Assembly (NCBI GenBank): GCA_029879605.1
Contig: JAOUQA010000177.1
Span: 1 to 5,324 of the forward strand
From: Gammaproteobacteria bacterium
GTDB lineage: Bacteria; Pseudomonadota; Gammaproteobacteria; SZUA-229
DNA: 5,324 nt
Reading direction: 5' to 3'
Shown here: positions 1 through 5,324 of the stretch, one piece after another
Layout of the letters: each line of letters begins with the position of its first letter
Position numbering within the stretch: position 1 is the stretch's first letter
Notes under the pieces: model-generated
What the model was told of the DNA's origin: nothing
Seen by the model: the letters and a program-made list of their open reading frames with translations, nothing else
Database searches by the model: none
Made by a program: the position numbers and the translations under genes

Positions 1-1
1 C

Positions 2-1582
2 GAGCCTGAAACCTATAAACGTATTGCCAGTTTGTTAGAAGAACGTCGAGATGAGCGTGAGCAGTACATCAAGGATGTCGTCAATGAAATTAATGCCCTG
101 GTTGACCAGGCAGGTGTTGAAGCAGAAGTCTATGGCAGGCCAAAACATATCTATAGTATCTGGAAAAAAATGTCTGCCAAGCAAAAGGACTTTACTGAGT
201 TATTTGATGTCCGGGCTATTCGTATTACTGTTTCGACAGTGGCTGAATGTTATTCGGTTTTAGGTTTAATACATAAACGCTGGCATCACATTGCCAAAGA
301 GTTTGATGATTATATTGCCAATCGAAAGTCAAATGGCTATCAGTCATTACATACTGCAGTCTATGGTCCAAAAGGTAAGCCACTGGAAGTTCAGATTCGT
401 ACCAGGGATATGCATGAGTTTGCTGAGTATGGGGTTGCTGCTCACTGGCGTTATAAAGAGGGATCTGCCAGTGATAAAAGTCTTGAGAAAAGTATTGCAT
501 CTTTAAGGAAACTGCTGGATCCAAATGAAACACGAGATGAAGAATTACTCGATAGCTTTCATTCAGAGTTGTTTTCAGATCGGGTATTTGTGTTAACGCC
601 TGAAGGTAAAGTAATGGACTTGCCACAGGGTGCAACCCCGCTTGATTTTGCTTATGCTGTGCATACAGAAATCGGGCATAAATGTCGTGGTGCTAAAGTT
701 AATGGGCGTATCGTTCAATTAACCTATGAGTTGCACAATGGTGAGCAGGTTGAAATACTCACTACAAATAAATCTGAGCCAAGCCGGGACTGGATGAATC
801 CCAACCTGGGATATCTTAAGTCGAGTCGTGCGAGATCCAAAATTAGAACCTGGTTCAGGCAGCAGGATTATGAAAAAAACCTGGCAGATGGTAAATCAAT
901 TTTTGATCGTGAAGTGCATCGACAGGCGCTGAATAAAATCGATATGCAATTAGTCGCTAAGCATTTCAAGTTTAAGAAAGTAGATGATTTGTATGCTGCT
1001 ACAGGTTGTGGTGATATTACGGCTGGCCAGATTGCTTCAGCTTTGCATGAGTTATTTATACCAAAAGAAGATCGTTTAATTACAGTTGTTGAGCGTAAGT
1101 CCGGGGCAAAAAAATCCGTAAAGAAAGATGAAGTTCGTGTGCGTGGTGTTGGTAATTTGTTAACATCTTTTTCAAAATGCTGTAAACCGGTTCCGGGCGA
1201 TGACATTATTGGTTTTATTACTAGAGGAAAGGGAGTTGCTGTTCATCGAAAAGATTGTGCCAATATTCTTAATATTGAAGATCAGAAAAAAAGCCGTTTA
1301 ATCGAAGTGGAGTGGGGCGGTGACCTGGAAAGAACTTACCCGGTGTCACTTCATTTACAGGCTATTGATAGACAGGGTTTGTTGCGCGATGTCAGTAAAG
1401 TGCTGGCAGATAACAAAGTTGACGTGATTGGAGTAAACACTATATCAGATAAAAGTGAGCAGATTGCTAATATGTCAATTACTATAGAAATATCTGATTT
1501 ACAGCAACTTAATCGTATTATGGATAAATTATCACAGTTGCATAACGTGATAGAAGTAGGGCGCACACGAGTTGGTGTCTAG
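2..1582 (+). CDS. relA: RelA, (p)ppGpp synthetase (GTP pyrophosphokinase), 5'-truncated by the window edge
   Basis: Transfers pyrophosphate from ATP to GDP or GTP to make (p)ppGpp on ribosomes stalled with uncharged tRNA; cytoplasmic. The frame is open from the first full codon (position 2), so the TTG at 32 is internal, not a start. About 526 residues are visible; RelA is usually about 740, so the N-terminal pseudo-hydrolase region is off the edge. Numbering from the first visible codon: synthetase domain about 40-165 with GRPKHIYSIWKKM (45-57), ELFDVRA (metal Asp 69), EFDD (100-103), NGYQSLHT (111-118) and EVQIRT (catalytic Glu 129); TGS domain about 192-254 with HTEIGH, the tRNA-end-contacting segment; helical region; zinc-finger-like domain with CC (393-394), His415 and Cys419; ACT domain about 444-522. 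The EXDD motif, rather than RXKD, marks a synthetase-only RelA rather than bifunctional SpoT. All visible key residues are intact. It ends with TAG, one base before the stop of the convergent gene. Confidence 0.96.
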   Translation, partial: EPETYKRIASLLEERRDEREQYIKDVVNEINALVDQAGVEAEVYGRPKHIYSIWKKMSAKQKDFTELFDVRAIRITVSTVAECYSVLGLIHKRWHHIAKEFDDYIANRKSNGYQSLHTAVYGPKGKPLEVQIRTRDMHEFAEYGVAAHWRYKEGSASDKSLEKSIASLRKLLDPNETRDEELLDSFHSELFSDRVFVLTPEGKVMDLPQGATPLDFAYAVHTEIGHKCRGAKVNGRIVQLTYELHNGEQVEILTTNKSEPSRDWMNPNLGYLKSSRARSKIRTWFRQQDYEKNLADGKSIFDREVHRQALNKIDMQLVAKHFKFKKVDDLYAATGCGDITAGQIASALHELFIPKEDRLITVVERKSGAKKSVKKDEVRVRGVGNLLTSFSKCCKPVPGDDIIGFITRGKGVAVHRKDCANILNIEDQKKSRLIEVEWGGDLERTYPVSLHLQAIDRQGLLRDVSKVLADNKVDVIGVNTISDKSEQIANMSITIEISDLQQLNRIMDKLSQLHNVIEVGRTRVGV

Positions 1583-1583
1583 G

Positions 1584-3512
1584 TTATGTGGTGTTCTTTT
1601 TCAGGAAAGATATTAAGTCATTAAATGTAACTGGTTTGCTTATCAGGAAGCCCTGTGCCAGGTCGCATCCCAGATCCTTTAATTGCTGGTATACCTTTTT
1701 GCTTTCTACGCCTTCCGCCACAACCGTCAGTCCAAGGTTATGAGCAAGGTCAATTGTTGATCTTACTATGGCTTCATCATCACTACTGTGAGACATGTCT
1801 TTTACAAATGACTGGTCAATTTTAAGTTCACTGACAGGTAATCTTTTGAGGCGGCTGAGAGATGAATATCCAGTACCGAAATCATCAATCGATAGACTAA
1901 TACCTAGATCGCAAATTTGCTGTAAGGTGTCTGAGACTTTTTCGTATTCAGAGAAAAACAGGCTTTCAGTTATTTCGAAAACTAGATGTTTGCCATTTTC
2001 TTTGTTCTGGATAATATCTTTTATATTTTTAATAAAATTGGCGCTGGTCAGTGTCTGGGTGGAAATATTTATAGCAATTTCCATAATATGTCCCAGTTTT
2101 TTGAGTTCATGAGCGTGCTTAAGTGATTGTTCTATTGCCCAGTAGGTAAATTTGTCAATTAGACCCGCCTGTTCCAGGGCGGGAATAAAGATATTAGGTG
2201 GAATGAATCCTTTTTCAGCATGAGGCCAGCGCGCCAGAGCTTCTACCGCGATGATTTGATCACCATTTAATGTGATCTGTGGCTGGTAATAGAGTTCAAA
2301 TCCATAATTTTCTAATGTGTTACGTAAATCAGCCTGTAATGTCAGTTTGCCTAATGATGTATCGTCAGTTTCAGGATCGTATATGTTATATCGTTGTTTG
2401 TTTTTCTTGGCCTGGTACATTGCCCAGTCTGCATGACGTAACAGTTCTCCAATGTCTCTGCCATGTTCAGGGTAGAGTGCAATGCCAACACTTGCGCTCA
2501 GAGCAATTTCTGACTTATCAATATCAAAATGCTCATTAAGCAGTTTTAATACATCTTTAGTTTTGCTAATAATTGATTTTTTGTCTGTATTCGGGAAGAG
2601 AAAAATAAACTCATCACCACCGGGTCTGGCAAGCGTTTCCTGAGCACTGATATAATTATTAAATCGATCGGCAATTTCTTTTAAAACGCGATCACCTGAG
2701 TCATGACCAAGAGCATCGTTAACCTGTTTAAAATCATTCAGGTCAATTAATACTACACCGAAGCTACTATTATTTGACTGGGCAAGCAGGATATTCTGCG
2801 TAAGACGGTCTCTAAATAATGTTCTATTCGGAAGCGATGTTACTGTGTCATAGAGCGAAAGAAATTCCAGCTCTCGACTACTTTCCATAAGTTGTTTATT
2901 AAGAATTTCAAGGCGTAACTGATAATCTTCTGCAATTTTATGTGCTTCTTCTATTTTCTTTACAGCCATTGCATTTTCAATGGCTATCGCAACGATACTT
3001 GCGAACATGGATAGTAGAGTTAGATCTCTACGAGTGAATTCTTTACCATTGGTTTTATTGATTCCGGCAATTCCACCCAGAAAATGACGTTTACCCTGAA
3101 GTGGTACCAGGATCATAGTACCGGCTTCTTTTTCCCACATGTTGCGTTCTTCTTCACTTAGCTCGTCGAGTACGCCCTGCCACCATGGTCTTTTATGGCG
3201 CCAGACCCAGCCACAGACACCAAACTCCAGCGGCAGTGACTCACCGACAATTTCATCTGCGTTGATGCCAGCACCACCCATGTAGGTATATGTTTCACAG
3301 TTCTCATCAAGAATAGGGATTAATATTGTTTCTGCAGCAAGCAGTTTTCTGGCACGAGTCGCAACAATCTGAAAAACAGTATCCAGATTAAGCTCACTGC
3401 CTATTTCGGTGAATGTTTCCTGCAGAAGCTCTATTTCAACTTCTTTATTTTGCAGGTTTTCTTCTATGTTCAGAAAGAGCGTATTTTGGTTTGTTGACAC
3501 CTGGGGTACCAT
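1584..3512 (-). CDS. GAF-GGDEF-EAL protein: predicted cyclic di-GMP cyclase/phosphodiesterase
   Basis: Complete 642-residue protein predicted to synthesise cyclic di-GMP from GTP (GGDEF) and hydrolyse it to pGpG (EAL). Domains: GAF sensor about 25-183; probable coiled-coil linker about 183-218; GGDEF about 219-378 with LPNR, LIDLNDF (metal Asp), GHDSGD and intact GGDEF at 298-302; EAL about 394-636 with EALAR (424-428), Asn482, FEITES (Glu513), DDFGTGYSSL (543-552), Lys564, Glu600 and Gln620. All expected catalytic residues of both domains are present. The inhibitory I-site (RxxD five residues before GGDEF) is missing; that position reads SAQE. There is no signal peptide or membrane segment, so it is likely cytoplasmic. 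ATG at 3510-3512 is chosen because an in-frame TGA lies only three codons upstream; no good Shine-Dalgarno precedes it. The next gene upstream is the co-directional phosphatase-kinase, 296 bp away. Which activity dominates, and the GAF ligand, cannot be told from sequence. Confidence 0.94.
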   Translation of the reverse strand: MVPQVSTNQNTLFLNIEENLQNKEVEIELLQETFTEIGSELNLDTVFQIVATRARKLLAAETILIPILDENCETYTYMGGAGINADEIVGESLPLEFGVCGWVWRHKRPWWQGVLDELSEEERNMWEKEAGTMILVPLQGKRHFLGGIAGINKTNGKEFTRRDLTLLSMFASIVAIAIENAMAVKKIEEAHKIAEDYQLRLEILNKQLMESSRELEFLSLYDTVTSLPNRTLFRDRLTQNILLAQSNNSSFGVVLIDLNDFKQVNDALGHDSGDRVLKEIADRFNNYISAQETLARPGGDEFIFLFPNTDKKSIISKTKDVLKLLNEHFDIDKSEIALSASVGIALYPEHGRDIGELLRHADWAMYQAKKNKQRYNIYDPETDDTSLGKLTLQADLRNTLENYGFELYYQPQITLNGDQIIAVEALARWPHAEKGFIPPNIFIPALEQAGLIDKFTYWAIEQSLKHAHELKKLGHIMEIAINISTQTLTSANFIKNIKDIIQNKENGKHLVFEITESLFFSEYEKVSDTLQQICDLGISLSIDDFGTGYSSLSRLKRLPVSELKIDQSFVKDMSHSSDDEAIVRSTIDLAHNLGLTVVAEGVESKKVYQQLKDLGCDLAQGFLISKPVTFNDLISFLKKNTT

Positions 3513-3559
3513 TTGCTGTCAGTGAAATATTTTTCCATTTGGCGCATATAGCTTTACAA

Positions 3560-3565
3560 ATTGTA
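3560..3565 (-). promoter_or_regulatory. Candidate -10 box for the GAF-GGDEF-EAL gene
   Basis: Read on the minus strand this is TACAAT, five of six matches to the sigma-70 -10 consensus. It would give a 5' leader of roughly 40 bases before the ATG at 3512. No good -35 hexamer lies 16-18 bases upstream, and in DNA this AT-rich such a match can arise by chance. Confidence 0.25.
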
Positions 3566-3604
3566 GTACATGAAAATTAGAAAAAGTAATGTTGGTTCAA
3601 TAAT

Positions 3605-3623
3605 GTGATCTATATTTAATCAC
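3605..3623. repeat. Small inverted repeat GTGAT-N9-ATCAC
   Basis: Two perfect 5-base arms (3605-3609 and 3619-3623) flank a 9-base AT-rich centre. It lies about 95-110 bp upstream of the GAF-GGDEF-EAL start, where a regulator could bind. The spacing is wrong for a CRP site (TGTGA-N6-TCACA) and for an FNR site (TTGAT-N4-ATCAA), so no known regulator is assigned. Arms this short may be chance. Confidence 0.3.
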
Positions 3624-3642
3624 TGTAGGAAAAACAAACAGA

Positions 3643-3657
3643 AACGATAAAATCAAT
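3643..3657. repeat. Direct repeat copy 1, AACGATWAAATCAAT
   Basis: First copy of a 15-base repeat, with A at position 7. It matches the copy at 3713-3727 at 14 of 15 positions and is exactly 70 bp from it start to start. A shorter AACGAT occurs between them at 3670-3675. It could be half of a paired operator upstream of the GAF-GGDEF-EAL gene, or a chance similarity in AT-rich DNA. Confidence 0.5.
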
Positions 3658-3703
3658 TATTTAGATAAAAACGATATACAAGCTAAAGCGTTATACATAT
3701 TTC

Positions 3704-3718
3704 ATCGATAATAACGAT
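3704..3718. repeat. Imperfect 15-base palindrome ATCGATAATAACGAT
   Basis: The sequence matches its own reverse complement at 12 of 14 non-central positions (pattern ATCGNTANTANCGAT). Its right half is the first six bases of direct repeat copy 2. This is the size and symmetry of a dimeric repressor or activator site, but I recognise no named regulator motif. Confidence 0.35.
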
Positions 3719-3727
3719 TAAATCAAT
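3713..3727. repeat. Direct repeat copy 2, AACGATWAAATCAAT
   Basis: Second copy of the 15-base repeat, with T at position 7. It overlaps the right half of the imperfect palindrome at 3704-3718, so the two signals may belong to one binding region. It lies about 80 bp beyond the stop codon of the phosphatase-kinase gene and about 200 bp upstream of the GAF-GGDEF-EAL start. Confidence 0.5.
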
Positions 3728-3808
3728 ATTTTATGCGGGGTGTGTTCTTAATTTTCAATAATTTAGATATTTTAATGAATTTATTAGAAGGGGCTAATTT
3801 GGTGATTG

Positions 3809-5323
3809 TTATTTGAATAATAGATAGATGGACAGGATGTTTGTCAGTAAAAGAATCATGGCAATGAGTTTCCAGCTTGTGACAGGGTCTTTTTCAAGTA
3901 ATGGTATGCTGGTTTTCATGAAGCTGTCATTGGGGTGAGTAAGGTCCTGCAGGAATTCTGAGAAGTAGTCGTATCTTAAGCGATGGTCACAGCGAACGGC
4001 TTTTTCAAGTGCACCATCAAGCCAGGCAGGAATCATCGGGTTGTATTTCATGGCAGGGGTGTATTTGACCCTGCTAAGTGAACGCCAGTCTATTTTACGA
4101 TTGAGTCGTTCTCCATAAGGGAGTTTACCGGTTAGCATTTCATAAGTGATGACACCCAGCGAAAATAAATCCGATTTATTACTGGCTGCGATGCCTACCA
4201 GGTATTCTGGCGCCGTGTAATTTTTAGTACCAAGTAGCTCCTGTTGTTTGACAGGTGAACTGATTTCCTGAATACCGGCAATTTTTATTGATCCAAAGTC
4301 AATAATTTTTACCTGGCCTTCGCGGGTAATCATAATATTGTCAGGTTTGAGGTCACGGTGTAGCATTTCCATGCGATGAATTGCGCGCAGGCCGGTAATA
4401 ATCTGGCTAACAATTCCGATGACTTCCTTTATGTCCGGGTTAGGGTGATCCTTGATCCATTGTGACAGGGTTATGCCATCGATATATTCAACCAGGAAGT
4501 ACAAGAAGTTTCTGGTTCTTTTCTGTTCATAAGTTTTCATAACCTGTGGGTTGTGAATCCGTTTTCCAGCCCATTCTTCCATGTAAAAACGTTCAATATA
4601 GGACGGGTCATCATCAAAATTAACCGATGGTGTTTTCATAATCATGCGTTGAGATGTAGTACTGTCTTCAACCAGGTAGAGCTGAGAGCGGGCGCTGGCA
4701 CTGATTTCATCAATGACCTTGTAACCATCAATTATCATCCCGGGTTCAAGCTCAGGTGGGAATGGGAGTCGGGTTAATTCATTGTAGGCTTCACTGGCTT
4801 CTTGTGCCGGGAGTTCATCTACACGGATTATCTGGCAGGTGACATTGTCGTGTCTATTATTAGTTAATGCCTGTGAGACAATATTATCTGCGATGACATC
4901 CAGTGCACCGCTAGAAGAAAGCATTTCTTTTAGTTGAATATCATTGACGTAGTCATGAATGCCGTCAGTTGTCATTATGAATAAATCATTTTTTTCAACA
5001 TCGATGGTTTTGTAATCAATATCAAGATGTAGATCAATTCCCATTGCGCGGGTTAAATAATTCTTTTCTTTTGAGAGCCAGACACGATGATCTTTCGTTA
5101 ACTGTTCCAGGGTACCATTACGAAATCGGTAAATCCTTGAGTCACCAATATGTAATATATGGGCTGTTGTTGATTTGATTATTAGTGAACTAAAAGTAGA
5201 AACCATTCCCCTGGCATCTGAACCACTGGTTTTTCCATAAAGCCAGCTATTGAGAGCCGTTAAAACTTTAGCACCAGATGTTTTAACAGTCCATGATTCA
5301 GGGGAGCTATAGTAATCGGAAAA
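3809..5323 (-). CDS. Fused PP2C-type protein phosphatase and Ser/Thr kinase, C-terminally membrane-anchored; 5'-truncated
   Basis: Predicted to phosphorylate proteins on Ser/Thr and to remove such phosphates; substrates unknown. The frame stays open to the right edge, and the ATG at 5204-5206 lies inside the conserved PP2C GMVSTF segment, so it is not the start. 504 residues are visible; the missing N-terminus should hold the first PP2C metal-binding motifs. Numbering from the first visible codon: PP2C part 1 to about 170 with HIGDSRIYR (58-66), LTKDH, TTDG (Asp120) and RHDNVT (Asp159-Asn160); kinase about 200-460 with Lys230, HRDLKPDN (322-329), DFG (342-344), TAPE (370-373) and SDLFSLG; hydrophobic helix 484-504 running to the C-terminus, suggesting a tail anchor with cytoplasmic catalytic domains. 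The kinase ATP-loop position reads EISASARSQLYLVED (206-220), lacking the usual glycines. The architecture is like the kinase/phosphatase genes I recall near nitrate-assimilation genes in Pseudomonas, but no such neighbour is visible here. It ends with TAA. Confidence 0.93.
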   Translation of the reverse strand, partial: FSDYYSSPESWTVKTSGAKVLTALNSWLYGKTSGSDARGMVSTFSSLIIKSTTAHILHIGDSRIYRFRNGTLEQLTKDHRVWLSKEKNYLTRAMGIDLHLDIDYKTIDVEKNDLFIMTTDGIHDYVNDIQLKEMLSSSGALDVIADNIVSQALTNNRHDNVTCQIIRVDELPAQEASEAYNELTRLPFPPELEPGMIIDGYKVIDEISASARSQLYLVEDSTTSQRMIMKTPSVNFDDDPSYIERFYMEEWAGKRIHNPQVMKTYEQKRTRNFLYFLVEYIDGITLSQWIKDHPNPDIKEVIGIVSQIITGLRAIHRMEMLHRDLKPDNIMITREGQVKIIDFGSIKIAGIQEISSPVKQQELLGTKNYTAPEYLVGIAASNKSDLFSLGVITYEMLTGKLPYGERLNRKIDWRSLSRVKYTPAMKYNPMIPAWLDGALEKAVRCDHRLRYDYFSEFLQDLTHPNDSFMKTSIPLLEKDPVTSWKLIAMILLLTNILSIYLLFK

Positions 5324-5324
5324 A

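Larger units (their letters stand above)
3513..3808. other. AT-rich intergenic region, no gene recognised
   Basis: This 296-bp stretch separates two minus-strand genes. It is visibly richer in A and T than the flanking coding DNA. It should contain the promoter of the GAF-GGDEF-EAL gene and the 3' end of the phosphatase-kinase transcript. I found no convincing coding sequence, no tRNA-like or riboswitch-like element, and no strong GC hairpin followed by a T-run that would end the kinase transcript. It does contain a direct repeat, an imperfect palindrome and an inverted repeat, listed separately. Confidence 0.7.

Noticed and set aside
32..34. TTG as the start codon of relA
   Set aside because: The frame stays open to the left edge, and the upstream residues EPETYKRIAS match the conserved RelA sequence, so the gene begins outside the window.
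225..635. 136-codon open frame on the minus strand
   Set aside because: It lies wholly inside relA, opposite the strongly conserved synthetase and TGS regions. Its translation resembles no family I know, so it is a shadow frame.
868..1206. 112-codon open frame on the minus strand
   Set aside because: Antisense shadow of the relA helical and zinc-finger region, with no recognisable domain.
1566..1600. Bidirectional terminator at the relA / GAF-GGDEF-EAL junction
   Set aside because: Only a four-base stem (ACAC with GTGT) and a short T-run at 1596-1600 are visible, too weak to call a terminator.
3741..3808. Terminator downstream of the phosphatase-kinase gene
   Set aside because: The best stem is four bases (TTAG/CTAA around CCCCTT), with no following T-run on the transcript strand.
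3733..3816. 27-residue hydrophobic plus-strand open frame in the intergenic region
   Set aside because: It has no ribosome binding site, uses AT-rich codons expected by chance, and runs into the 3' end of the kinase gene on the opposite strand.
4553..4777. 74-codon plus-strand open frame
   Set aside because: Antisense shadow of the kinase N-lobe; no family resemblance and no independent start signal.
5204..5206. ATG as the start of the phosphatase-kinase gene
   Set aside because: The frame continues for 39 more codons to the right edge, and this Met belongs to a conserved PP2C segment (GMVSTF).

Overview
The window looks like chromosomal DNA from a gammaproteobacterium of low to moderate GC. 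The main reason is that the RelA-type protein at its left edge resembles gammaproteobacterial RelA along its whole visible length. The species cannot be named from this sequence alone. No mobile elements, CRISPR arrays, rRNA or tRNA genes are visible.

Layout: (1) Positions 2-1582, plus strand, hold the 3' two-thirds of relA, the (p)ppGpp synthetase; its N-terminal pseudo-hydrolase region lies off the left edge. (2) Positions 1584-3512, minus strand, hold a complete 642-residue GAF-GGDEF-EAL protein, predicted to make and/or degrade cyclic di-GMP. Its stop codon is one base from the relA stop codon, so the two genes converge tail to tail with no spacer. (3) Positions 3513-3808 are an AT-rich 296-bp intergenic region with no convincing gene. 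It carries a 15-bp near-perfect direct repeat, an imperfect palindrome overlapping one copy, a separate small inverted repeat and a weak promoter candidate for the GAF-GGDEF-EAL gene. (4) Positions 3809-5323, minus strand, hold a 5'-truncated gene for a fused PP2C-type phosphatase and Ser/Thr kinase with a C-terminal membrane anchor; its start lies off the right edge.

All three genes are signal-transduction genes: stringent-response alarmone, cyclic di-GMP, and Ser/Thr phosphorylation with dephosphorylation. The sequence does not show that they act together. The kinase and the GAF-GGDEF-EAL gene are co-directional, but the 296-bp gap between them argues for separate promoters. Each protein belongs to a known architecture. 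The least explained parts of the window are the intergenic repeats and the zero-spacer convergence of relA with the cyclic di-GMP gene. I do not see a clearly new biological system here.
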